NCBI RefSeq assembly: GCF_021347895.1
Contig: NC_067116.1
Span: 33,057,639-33,121,638 of the forward strand
Reading direction: 5' to 3'
DNA from: Acanthochromis polyacanthus
Taxonomy: Eukaryota > Chordata > Actinopteri > Pomacentridae
Length of the DNA stretch: 64,000 bases
In this document: piece by piece, positions 39,001-52,800 of the stretch
How the letters are laid out: every line of letters begins with the position of its first letter
How positions within the stretch are numbered: the first letter of the stretch is position 1
The notes under the pieces: generated by a model
Seen by the model: the letters and a program-made list of their open reading frames with translations, nothing else
The model's database searches: none
What the model was told of the DNA's origin: nothing
Position numbers and translations under genes: made by a program

Positions 39001-42000
39001 CAGTATCAATAAGAGGCGAGGACAGACTGCTGAGGTCTGGAGTGGTGACTGTTTCCTGGTTGGGCTGTAAATGAAAAAAAGTCCCAATATTAAAGAGTAG
39101 AACCACTAATAAAGTGAGAAGTTGCATTCATAAAATGTATAATGGAACAACTTGTACCTCCATATATTGCCCAACACAGAAGGCCTGCATGGACTCCCTG
39201 GTGTCCTCAAACTGTAGGGCGGCTTCCAAAGCAACTACAGGGTCCTCTCCTGCAAACTGGGCTGTACAAAGAGACATTTTGTTTATCCAATTTAATTACA
39301 TTATATTAATAAAGCACAAGCCAAGGCACAATTGTTGAATAGCAAAATTAAGTCAGTATTTTCTATTATTTAATTTACTACTTTCATAATACTATCCTTT
39401 TATTTATCACTCAAATTCATACTTCAGATAAGCAAGTGTTTATTTTGTCTGTTTTTCAAAATTCCTAATGTAACCAAGCTGGTTTTATGGTACATTAGGT
39501 ATCAGTGGTAAAAAAAAAAAAAAGATTCTCTCAGCATATGGGAAAAGCCTCCATTGTATTTACATTCATTTCAACAATAAACTGATAGTTAAAGTGACCG
39601 TCTATGAGTAAGGATAGTTTACTATTTGCATCCCTAGCCACTATTATGTACTCTGTGACACAAATGAATTAAATTTAAAAAAAAAAATCAGAATTAATTG
39701 TGTGTCACATTATTTCAAAACTTTGAAAAAAATCGTACCCAAGATACTGTTTCCTGTTAGTGACTGGGACTGAGCCTGGAAGTCTTTGATGTCATACACC
39801 TTTCCATCAATTACGGTCCAGAAGCCGCCATCTTTGTTGTGGTTTTCCAGGTCAGCCTTACGGATGAGTGAAACCTCCTCATTGTTCTTTGAACTTTGCC
39901 CTGTAAAGAATGACCCTGCCACCGCAGTAGAAAAGCTAGTTACATTCTAGACCACAATACAATCAATAACATCTAAATTGAAAAAAAAAATGCTTCAGAA
40001 ATATGAGTTACAGATGGTGTTATACCCATAATGCCTGGCCAGGCCAGATCTTCATTGTCATCCCTCTCATGTCCTGGGGCCAGGTGGTTGAAACGGTCCA
40101 AGTGTTCAAGGAGTCCAGCCAGGAGAGGAATGGAACCAGTCTCCTGCATCAGACCGGCATCAATGGTAAGGAGGAGGACGATGGACACCACCAACTCAGG
40201 CAGAAGCACTCCTATCACAGAACAAACAGTAAGACATGACTGCATAAGTGTCTCACAAGCTCTTTAAGAGTCTGTGTGTAGTTAATGCTGCTTTAGGGAG
40301 GCAATTTACCAGTTAGATCTCCTTCAATAACACGAGAAACTTCAGCAAAGTGACGGCGACCAGTAGAGGCGATGCTTGTTGCCACTGGCAGGATGTCTCC
40401 AATGTGAGTGCACAGCAAAGCGATGTACTTCTTTAACAGTGAGCCGACACCCAAAAGCTCAGGATCTGCACAAGCACCAGGGAAATCAAACATTGTCCAT
40501 CTAAAGCTGATAAATCAGGATGAGTAAAGAAAACATCTCAGTGATGACTTACTGTATCCATTGACATTCTCGGTGCCGTTGACACCCAGGTACAACTTGC
40601 TGACCAGCAGCCTTTGGAAGCGAAGCAGCAGGTCTAGAGACGCAGAGCGCTCCTTGCTGACATGCTCTGCTTCTAAATAGTTGGAGATGCGCCGAGCAAC
40701 ATCCTTCAGTCTTGCGATTGTCTGGGACGCGATGTTCCTGTAGAGTTCAAATAAGTGGACCTGCTAGTAAAGAGTAAGCAGTTAAGCTGTACGAGCTGTA
40801 TAAGTGCTTAGGGTAAAGTAAAATTACCTCAAAAGCTGCTGAACAAGCTGCACCAGAGGCAGGCTTTGTTTCCCTGCCGACTCGTAGATGCCGGTGTTGA
40901 TGAGATCTTTGTCTAGCATGGTGCGACAACGATGCATGGTGGAGGCATTGGCCTCCTGTTCATCAATCTCCTTCTCTTTTTGAGCCTCCTTCTTGGCTTC
41001 AATATCCTGTCATGAAAACAAAACAATCAAGTGTGATTCCTTTGTTTACTTTTTTATTACTCCATAAATCAGAAAATACTGACAACAGCCATAAAAATAT
41101 GTTTGTTTGTAGGAATAAAATGGATAAATAAATCAGGCTATGGATGAATTATGAAAAAAAAAACTCCTAGATAAGAACCTTCAGAATATTGGCAGAAATA
41201 AAACTAGAAATTTTGTTGTATGCAAGTGCTACTAAAGTGGAGATGTTTGGGTGTGGAGCTTGTGTTAAGCCACATTCAATAAGCAAAGTTGTGAATCCAC
41301 CATTTTACTCAGGGAAGTGGAAAAAATATACAATCTAAAAGTCTACAATGGTGTAATTTGCCTGGAACCAGTAAAACGTAGTGTTGCCGGCTCATGAGCT
41401 GAAAAAGACTAGATGAAAAACAATGATGAATCCTGACAGTTGCTTTCTCAGAGATTTGAAACTGAAACCGAATCTCAGTCCAAAGACAAATCTTTCTGTA
41501 CATGTTGGTACATAAATAGACAAAGCTCTGCAGCTATGAATACTTTATGTGAGAGAGGACAGCAGTGATGAGTCATGCATTAAACACACTGACCTGTATC
41601 TCAGCAGTGATGGCTGCATTCAGTGCAGATTCCAAGCCTCCATCAGCCATTAAGCTGCTGACCAACAGGTCGATCATGAAGCGCCGTCCTGGACTCACAC
41701 TCATCTCATTTCCAGATGCTGGAAAAATCATAATAAAAATCTCAGACTGAGTCTCAAACATGTTGGCAACTATCACAGGAAACAGAGATAATGGAAGATT
41801 AAGTGTTTGTCATGTTGAATCAGTGTCAGGAGATGTATTGATGTGAACTCGCCAGCATTAGGCAGAAGGGAGGACAGTGCTCTCGCCCTTTCTTCGGCTG
41901 TGGGCAGCAGCACTGACCAGCCGCTTTGGAGGACGGCTTGAGCAGCTGCCTGGACAGTATTTAGCACGCCGGCATTGCTGGCAAGCACTACTACTGTTTG

Positions 42001-45000
42001 TTTGAGGTTGTTAAGCAGAACGCTGCCAAGTCCCAGTCCCAGCTCTTCTGGATCCACCTGGTTACTGATAGCTGCATGGAGCTGAGGAGAAAGGGGGGAA
42101 GTTTATTGCTGTATTATTGATTAATCCGGTAAATATTTCTTAATCAATTGATGTTTTAGTTTATAAAATTTCAGAAAACCTACAGCTATTTAGCTTAGCA
42201 TCACAAAACACAAAGTCCTGCAAATACTCATATTGGAGAGAGAGAACTCCAAAGCCTGCCAGCAGGTTTAAAAGGAGCTAGAAACTGTAAACACTTGAAT
42301 TAAAAGTGTGATGTGGGCTTCCATTGGAAAAATGTAACAAATCTAAGCTTAAAATCATGATAGTGATTCAAAAATTATTTTACTCTATAACTCATATTTA
42401 AAGATTTGCCAAAATAAGCCATCTTCACCAGATCTTATAAAAAAATAAAAATTCTGCACTTCACAATGCAACAAAGAAGGCAAGCCCTGTGTACACAGAG
42501 CAGACAGGAAACAAGAATGAAAATAAACTTGAGAGACTGAGAGGAAACTAAAACAAACTTGAACAATAAAATAAAACCAGTATGAATCAAAAACAATATG
42601 CAGAGGAACACATTGTCAGCAAGACAGTGGACGATACATTCAACAGTTAAATGTCTTTCAAGAGTTGATGACAAGAGTAGTGTGGAAAAGAGTTTTTACA
42701 GCTTGTAGAGGATGTAAAAATGTAAATAGTAAAACATCTATAGTATGTAGAATCAACGTGTTTTTTCAGTATTGGCAAGTTGTGGGCACTTGGGGAAAAA
42801 AATGCTACATCGATTGATTCCATGTTTTTAACTGTGTTGTTGAAGAAATAATGAAAGAAATTCAACTTCTGTTATTTCTCTTATTTACAGAAATTAAAGC
42901 TTTACACTTTTGATATACAACACAAAAGGCAATCTTTAGCTCACTCTACTTCTCAACATGTTTGTGCCATCTCCATAGAAATGCAGGACTTTATGTCTGT
43001 ATTGAAAAGTGAGCCCACATCGAGTATAAATCTGACAGGAGCAAATAAATGTCTATAAATGTCTTGGGGTTTGTTTGTATCATAAACAGACTCCACTCCA
43101 TTAGTCTACTGTGATTGTGCTGCTACTGGACACAAACTAGGTATGAGGGAGGAACTCAAAACATTTTCTAAGCTGGCTGTTGCTTACCTGGAGCCTGAGC
43201 AGGTTTAGTGTGGCGACCACCATACACTCCTTCTCCTGCGGAGGAGGCCAGTCCGAGCTGCCGTCCATGCCCTCGCTGACCTGCCGTAGGAGCAGGTCCA
43301 GCTGCTCAAAGGTCATGGGGCAAACATCCACCACAAAGGGCACACGCTGCCCGACAGACCACTCTGAGCAGGAGGACCAGGCGAAGCTCTAAAAATAAAC
43401 ACACTGGTTGACTCTGTCTCCTGTCATTATAAGCATATGAAAATCACCAATGACAGTTGTATATCTCACCTGCCCTGGGCCACATGAGATCCCCACTATG
43501 TGTTTGGAGTTGAGACCTGGGAGTGCCTTTGGCTGCTTCTTGTTGGAAAATAGTGTATCAAAGTGTTGTAGCTTATCGTTGCTGCCCCAGCTGTGCACCT
43601 CTCCATCATCAGTGAGGGCGAGGCAGTGTGTAGATCCCACAGCGACATCCACAACCTTCTTTCCTGATTGCAAACATGACACACAGAAGTAAGTCTTTGC
43701 ATTCTATAAGCTTCTGAAAACCACCATTAACTGCCATACAGTCAGCTCACCTTGCAGACTGTCGAGCAACTTTGGGTAGCGTACATGCTCATCAGTGCCA
43801 TGACCAAGACGCTGATTGTCTCCCTTCCCCCAGGTGTACACTTGGCCATCTTTGGTGAGAGCTACTGAAAACTGGCTGCCACAGCACACCTTCACTATGT
43901 CCAGGTCCTGCAGCTTCTCCACCAGCTTCGGCGTCTTGCAGCCATCGCTGCCTCCTCGGCCCAGTTTACCATAATCTCCATCGCCCCAGGACCACACCTG
44001 TCCTGTGGAAACAGACAGAGAGAGTGAGCGCTAATGCTACAGTCTGTGCCAATTAAATGATCAAATTCAAGTAAAATATGATCCTTACCCTTACCATTTT
44101 CTGTCACAGCAAGCGTTTGAGCATCACCGCTTCCACATGCCACATCCATCACTTTCAGTCCTTTCAGTGCTGTCACGAGCATTGGTGTAGTCTGGTCCTC
44201 ACTGGAGCCTAGAAACAGACAGAAAACAACTTGTCAGGAAAAAACAGACAAAGACGCCATTATTTAGGACAATGTTCACCACATTCAGTGCACGAGGAGC
44301 TCACCATGACCCAGGCGACCGTAGTTCCCTCTACCCCACGTATAGAGCTCGCCATCAGCTGTGATTGCAGCACTGTATGTGCTCCCACAAGCAATGTGCA
44401 CCACATGCTTTCCTGTCTGTTTCCCATTGAAGGCTGCAATCATTGTCGGTTCCTCTATGTATCTGGAATAAAAGTAACAATGGGGATATTGTTCTGTTGA
44501 TAGATTCAAGAATTTTTGAACAACAGGAAGTCTTTAAGGAACTATTTTAATTACTGTAAAAAGTAATCTTTTGTGGTTTTTGGAGTTTATAAATAACAGG
44601 CTCTGCTGAAGGAGCCCATATTATGCTTTTTGTCTTTCATTGTGTAGATTTAAAAAACTGCAATCTTAAAAAGTCCAAAATTCAGACCAAAGGGAGTCAT
44701 TCTCACCCACAGAAAACGCTGTTCCTTTCGTGATCGAAAAACTCCATCTGAAGTCCAGACTTTTCCTTCGTTACTTAACTAGATAACACTGTAACACATC
44801 TGCATAATGGTTGTCTAGTTTGGCAGGCCTTGGTCAACCTCTAGGGCTGTGTAGCAGTATATAACCAACAACCAATGAGGGTAGACTGGGCTTTTCAGGA
44901 GAGGGCTTTAGGGAGAACAGCCTCTTTAAGATAAAACTGAGTATCTCAGAAAGACGGTGAAGAGATACTGCAGCAATGTATAGCATTAAAAAAATATTGT

Positions 45001-48000
45001 GCTTTTAGAACATTACAGCATGTAAACATATTGCAATACACTCCAAACATATAATTATGAAAAATTAACTATGCATAATATGGTCTTTTTTTTAAGGAAC
45101 TGTTAGTCTCAGGGTTTTTCATTCCTGCCTTAAATGCAGTTTGTGTTAAGTGTTGATGCTGTCTTTGGGGTAAAAGCATAAAACATTAACAGGAGTGTCC
45201 TAGATTTGGGAAATAATGTATTGTATATTTCCTCCATATGTTTGATCAATAATTAAAAATCACTAGACTCCCAAAAACTGAATTTACTGCCCCAAATATC
45301 CAAACTCTACAAATTTAATGTCTGTGAGTCTTTCCAACATGGAAGAAACAGAATCTCCACACAGCTACATAAATTCCCCGACATGACAGGGTGGAAACGC
45401 GAAACTAGGAAGGCCTTAAAGTAAATAATCTCTAGTTTCTAGTAAAAAAAAAAAGTTTCTGTAGTTGCTTACGTTGTGTCTCCATGTCCAAGACGGCCAC
45501 CATCACCACAGCCCCAAGAGAACACCTCCCCATTGGAGGACAAGGCCAAGTAGTGCTGCCCATCAGGATGAGCAGCGAGCTTCACAATCTTTCTGGAGCT
45601 CAGAACGTGGATTAGCATAGGAGCCTGCAACAAAATAATTCAGTGACTGAATGACGAGTAGACACAAAGATGAAGGGATCAGATACTTGCTTCTTACTCA
45701 GAAAAATGGTTTGTGCGAAATAATAAAAAACAGAAAACACCTGAGCAGCAGAACTGACCAGGGTTGTGCTCTTGTAGTTCTGGGTGTAAACAGCACCACT
45801 GCTGGACAGGATGAGAAAGCCCTTTTCTGAACAGACAATTTGTGTGACACCGAGGCTCGACAGGGCTTTACACTGGATGGGTCCATTAACGTTGGCATAA
45901 AGTTTCCAACCTAACAGTCCCCAAGCAATTACTTCCTGCAAGGTCCCCTGGAACAAAAGAGACAAAAGGAGAGAGCCAGTTTCATTTTGAGGGTTTCTGG
46001 CTTTAATAAAACTACGTATGCAGTTCTATCTATATCTGCCAAATAAGTACGGGAAGCTATTGTCTTCACTCCAAGGACTTTTTCCTGCCATCTGTTCCCA
46101 GAATCAGCATTGAATTGAGAGAAAGGACGTCTAAGAACCCTGATACTGCTGCAAATTGCCAGAATCTTATAAAGCTGATCTTGTTACATGGATTTAAAAC
46201 AACTCTGCATGACTTGGAAGCAGAGATAAAACATACTTATGACTTGTTTTCTATTGTTTGGAATGTTTTTATCATGTGTTATTGTAATTACACAGCCTTG
46301 TGGAACAGTCACATTGCATTGCACATACCGTACAAGCATGTGACAAATAAAACGTCTAAAATTTTGACACATTCGGATATTCGTGTTTTCACTGACTCAC
46401 AACAGTCTTTAGCTACTCAAGTCGACATGTGGTGACGTCTATGTGAAGTCATCTCATGATTATTTAATAGGAGGAGCCGTGTTGTCAATCAATTAAGTCT
46501 GATGATGATGCTTACTCATGTTTGTTGTCACACCTTATCATACCAGCAAAGATTTAACCCTTAGAGGCCAATGGAAGCACTTTGGGGCGAAATTCACATC
46601 CCTTCTTCTCAGGTGAATGTCTCTCATATCTACTGTAGCACAGTATAACACATATTAAATCAAACTACACAACTTCAACCTTCCAACCATTCTAGCTGCT
46701 TGTCTCTGCAACAAAGTGATGGCAGGAAAATAAATATTTAGAATTCAGATCAAATTTAATCAGCATACTGATCTACTCATGAACCTGTCATGACAGCCTT
46801 GTTCATAGTTTGACAATCACATGACAAGAAATAGAGCCGCAATTTTGCAATTACACTAGTTACATATTTGTATATAATTAAGAAATACCATTGAGAGGTC
46901 AGATCAAACTACTGCAGTTATATCTTTTCTAATTTTTTGCCACATTTACCACTACAAATAGGCTACTGCAAGTGAACATTTTAGTGAATAAACTGAAAGA
47001 CATTTATTTAAATCAGGACCTAACATATTTTTTCCCCAGTATCTAAGTCATACAGTGTTCCACCATGACGGTTCTGATATAGCCATTCCAGACAATCTCT
47101 CCTTGGCATTCATGAAAAGATATCCCTTTGCCAGCAATGCATGGTGAAATATGTTAAAAAACTTAACATACTATTCAGTATTGTTTCTCCCTTGATATAC
47201 AGGCTAAAATAAAAAGATCTGCAAGTACTGACATAATAAATTATAGATCTGGATAGCTTAGACTGTCCTACTAAAGTAAAGGAAGTGACATTGAAAATAG
47301 TCAAGGACTCACTGAGGTTAAACAGTTCTAAAGGGAAGTAGCAGCATCACTGACCTAAAAAAAAGAATATAACTAATTACTTCAGCACTGATGGATAGAT
47401 AGTAGGAGTTTTCACCTTGTGTGATGTAGGGGAGTTGCAGTGTGGAGGGCTGCATGGAGAAGCCAAGCGGTCCAGGTGGGCCATGATAACCACAGCTGTT
47501 TGACGAAGGTCGATGGCCAGGTCGTTATCCTGAGGCAAGGTCAGATAGCGCAGGAAACTCTCGTTTGGACTGAGAGGGGCTGTGAGGATCTGAAAATCAA
47601 CACAATTATTATTAGTTTCAAGACGTGACAGGACAACATGAACGATTTCAGTCAAACAGAGACGTTAGCAACACACAAGGCAACAGATCATTTGATAACA
47701 TTTTGTTGGAGGTGTTTCTTATTCTCTCACTATTGTATCTTTTAGTGATATTGTTCCATTTCTAATGTGCATAAAAATAGTGGGTCAGGAGAGAAAATGT
47801 TCACCTCAGATTCCTCTTCAGGAACAGGCTCCTCTTTGCTGCTATGGATGTTCTGAAAGCGCTGCAGAAGAGGCAACAGAGGAGCGCTGGTTCCCTGCGT
47901 GGAGCGTTCATTGTCCATCTCTCTGGTGCCGCTTTCCCACAGACGCAGCAGCAACAAAACAGCCGACAGCAGCTGACTGGAAGGCCACGAGGACAAAAAG

Positions 48001-49788
48001 AGTGAATGAGCACAAAGAAAGCGGTGCGTTACAAATCAAGCACAATATCAGCATAAGCAAATAAGCATGTATTAAGGATATCTGGTTACCTGAGAGTGCC
48101 CCTTTGTACAGCCAGCTCCAGCAGGATGGCCAAGGCTAGATGCTGGTCCTGAAGAGGAATGTTACCTTTTGTGCTGGCACTTCCATGTACATCACTGATC
48201 CCAAAGGAGCCAACACAGGAGAATCACACAAGATTATCCAAAATATCACAGTACGACTGCAAATAATGGCAATGCTGATTGTGTTTTTTTAGATTAAATA
48301 TTTGTAACACATCAGAAAACAGAAAAATGCTAGTCCAATGACATCAAAAGTTTGTTTGTTTTGACTGGTAATGACCATCTGTCTAAACTCACAAGATATC
48401 CAATTTAGAGTAATATAGAACAGAGAAAAGCTACAGTTTAGAATTCGTTTCAATTATTTATCTAATATATAGCCATATCACACAGCAATTAGTATTACAA
48501 TTAGAATGGCTTTATTGTCATCAAACATGGCATGAAAAAATAATAAAAATAGCTTCCACTGGACAGGGCACAACAACAAGCAGTAAGAAATAAAATATCA
48601 ATTAAATCAAATGTACATATATAACAAAACAATATTAAAAATGACAACATCTGCAAAGGAGACCAGATATATACAATATGGGAGGTAAATGAAATGGAAT
48701 AATTGAATAAAATAGAATTAGAACCAGTAAAATTGAATAAATATGTCAAGAAAGTGCACGAAAGCAGCGAAAACTGACATTGTGCATTCAGGTAGACAGG
48801 TGTTTAGAGTTCAGGAGTCTGATGGACCATGCATGTACAATTATGGCCAAAATGCTATTCACAAATATTTTCATAAACTTTGGGACTATTTATCTCAATT
48901 ATTACTGATTTTAGGAACTAAATATTTGTATTCCACTTTCTCATTTCATTCAAGAGAGCAGAGATTGCAGCCAAGCAACTGAGACAGTTGTGGGATCGAA
49001 AATTTGCTTGAAATCAGCCGTTACACACTTGAAACCAAATGATTTCATCTACATGGATTGTTTTCTATGAGCAGAGCAGGCATTTTAAAGGTCAATATTG
49101 CAGTCGAACGCAATCGGCATTTAAGTTCGATTAACTGTGAACCCTAAAAGCAACTGATCAGTATGCAACAAACCTGAGGAATTTTGTGGCTCTCTCAACA
49201 ACCTCCAGCCACACTGATGATACAGTCCCTTCGTCAAACAGAGTAGCCTCAGGTAGAGCTCGCAGGGCATCCAGAGACTCCTGGAGAAGTTCACTACAAA
49301 GATCTGCATCATCTCCTGCAGCAAAGCACAAACAGATTCTGCTTTATAAATTTCCTACTTAGAGTAGTTTTCAGTATCCCCAGGTTTTTCTAAATTTGAC
49401 ACAGATACTGGACATAGAAATATCATAAAAGCATTTAATGATACATACAGTGCAAACATCTGAAATTAGTCTAAAACACAGTCTCTGATTTAACATCAAT
49501 ATTATTTACAAGATGGAAATGAGAGCTAGTTTTACATCACTGATTATTTGTGACTTTTGACAAATATGAGCCCTGTTTGAAGCTTTTATGTGTTCATATA
49601 TTACTGCATTTAATCTGTAATCTTGATATTAACTAATCGCACTGAATGAATACCAGGAAAGCCTTGTAATAGCCAGGATTTGCTCATGTGCTCACTCAGC
49701 AGGCGGCAGGTGAAAGGACACACGGTTGTACTTCTGTTGTTCTTACAGTGTATTCCAGGAACACGGCTACAATGAGGATGACAGGCTT

Positions 49789-49827
<39 letters not shown>

Positions 49828-52800
49828 TCATGTTACAGGAAGGCTACAGAGGAGGCCAGCGCTTTGTTCCCACCCAGTCCCTGCAGACAGGCAGCTCTCA
49901 ACCTCACATCGGTAACAAAAACAGCATCTCCACTTGCAAAGATAACAATGACGGATATGAATAAAGAGCAAAGTCACTGCCGGATTTGACATTTATTAAT
50001 ATGACTTTGACTTGAAAACACATTAAGATGCAGGTTCAGAAATTGCATGTTACGTGTCCTAGTCTGCGGATGCATTGTGCAAGTCTGCATTATATTAAAG
50101 TATGTTTGTTCACGCTGTTTACGTGTACAGGAGAAAGACTGATGTTTGAAACTACAGATCAATACAGAGCAGCACCGCAGATTACAACGTAAAATAAAAA
50201 TTCTATATATTGAACGTTTCTGGGACACAAGGATGGTGCGTTCATTGTTCCTAATTATCCATCTGTAATGAGTACGTTGGTGCTATAACCCCTCTAAACT
50301 TTAATCAGTTTGTGGCCATTTTTTGCCCCTTGCTCATTCATCACTTACATTGGGCTCATTTTTCACTGCAATATAAAGTCTTTCATCACTATGAAAGCAG
50401 CACAATCATGGCCACAAGTAGAGAGAAGTCCAGAAAGTCTTTACGTCCAGTATGATATTCTTATAACGCCTTAAATCATAAAAACTAATTTAGCTGATTA
50501 CATAATTTAGAAAAATTGAAAACAAAAATTGGAATCAATATGTGCAATAATGTTCCAAGTGTTACCAATACTGGAAAAAAAAATAAGGGCTCAACATGTT
50601 ACAGATATTTAACCATTTACATTTTTACAACCTCAACAAACTGTTTTTCCATGCTACTGTGGACTCGCTGAATGTACCTTAAAGCAAATTTCTGACAACT
50701 TACTCCTCTGTTTACTGTTCTAGAGCCACATTTTTTATTTCTCATACGTTTTATTTTGCTCTCGATCTCTATAATTTATTTCCATGCTCATCTCCTCTCT
50801 GCTCTGAGTAAACACAGCCTGCAATAGTCAGATTTTTGTCAGGATACCGTTAGTCCCAGATGAGTCACTCAGGGCTTCTCGGATGTGCTGAGGAGCTTAG
50901 ATTTTTTGTATTTTTCACAGAATCTGGTGCCAATGGTTTATTTTTTTGTTACTCTTTCAATGAGAACTGCAGAATAAAGTTATTGTGACTAAACCACCAT
51001 TTCAAGCTTAGATTTGGTTCATTTTTCCTAATGGAATCACATACGAAACACGATTAGATAAAGGACTCTCAGAGTTAAAAATTAAATAATTTTTTTAAAG
51101 TTTCTAACTCTGCTAAATGGTGTAATACTTGTGATTTGTCATAGATAACAAGCCTTTCAAACCCACGGTTTGATTTTGGGATTTACAGGGTTACTGCATG
51201 AAGACAGACGACATATAACCAAGTCCAGACATTCATTTTCACGTTCTCATACCTAAGCAGTAGGAATGACCCCTTGGCCCTATTCTGCTGTCTCTCACAG
51301 TCCTTGATCTTACAGCCACCACGAGCTCAGGTTCAAAACATAGCATTGCGAAATATGCTGGATTGTTTACTATAAGTAGCTTGTAACATGGTGCACCGCA
51401 TTCATCAACAGCTGTCAGGCAAAGCTATATTACATTCCACGACAGCGGCTTTCATCACCACGACTAGAGGACAACACATCTTTACTGTCAGTATCCTGTG
51501 ACGTTCTTACCTGACCTCCACGCTCGACGCAGGAAAGCAAAGGCAAACGAGAGGGCAGCCCTGGAGCCGACTCTGGCCAAGCCTTCCACACCTTTACTGG
51601 CCGGACGAGGGCTGAAATAACACAAACACACGGGATCAATTCAAACTGCAAGCTGTATCAACTCATCAGGATCAGCTCCAGTGTGTTACTTGTTGGTTTA
51701 GGATGGTTATCATTATCCTCATTATCCAAATTGTTATACAATTTTCATGCACTTTGGAAAATCATTGTATTTTTCCTAAAATTACATAACACAAAGACAG
51801 TTTAAGCAGAGCCAAATAGCATATATTAAGCACCCACAGAGGGTCACAAACGTGGCCTGCGTAACAGTTAAGCCGCAACTTAAAATTCATAACACCAAAC
51901 CACCAGTACAAACAATGGCTGACTGGTAAAGGGCGATAAATCATTTTGATTAAAAAAAAAAACAAAAAAAAACACTTGTGATTTTCCTGACACTTGATAA
52001 GACAACTAAACAAAGACAGGGAACAAATAAACAGTAAAATCTAATGATGTAGCCAGAAAGAAACCTTACAACTGCTGCATACGTAAGCAGAAAAACCTTA
52101 AAGAATTTTGGGACAATCTCTGGCAAAGTCTATGTATAAGTAGGTCCTACATATACTATGCATATAAAGTGAGCACTGAAGTGTGCTTAAGGGGCTTACG
52201 CAAGGAAACACAGCGTGCACTCATACTGGAAGCTGGAAGGTTCAACTCTACAGTGAGAGGGATGCACAAAACCCAAAGGAAACTATACAGAAAGAAAGCA
52301 CTGATTATAGCAAGAAGAATGACGCATGTGATTTATATTTGAGGTCAGAAGTCCAGAATGACTGGAAAAAAGCAACATAACATTTAATCAACTCACTGCA
52401 ACTTCTGAAAAACATAATTCATTCATTAATTTCTATTTTAGACATATTTTCACATTTAAATTTTCTAGAAAGTGTTTACAGGAAAAAACACGATACCCTG
52501 TGATTGAGGAGCTGACAGCAAATTCACGTGGGAGCTCGGCAGCTACAACACACAGTTGTGTCTCCAGCAGGTAACACCACTATGACGTTAATGTCAACAA
52601 TAAGGAAATAAGACATTAAATCCACATTCACCAGCGCAGGATCACTGTGAATAATCTCCAGCTACACTGCCTATTTAACGTCATTAATAATTAATCGTTT
52701 CATTTCAAAAAGAAAACGTCATACTTCATAATGCATTGTATCAATAACACAGGTATGGGTTGGGTCTGGATTGACTTTTTGGACATTGAGAAGCTCTGAA

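Noticed and set aside
46115..46435. 106-codon open frame on the plus strand
   Set aside because: No recognisable domain, no start context, and overlap with probable retrotransposon tail text in a herc2 intron.
46550..46575. TTAACCCTTAGAGG resembling a piggyBac-like MITE end
   Set aside because: I could not find a matching inverted end with TTAA nearby, so an element cannot be defined.
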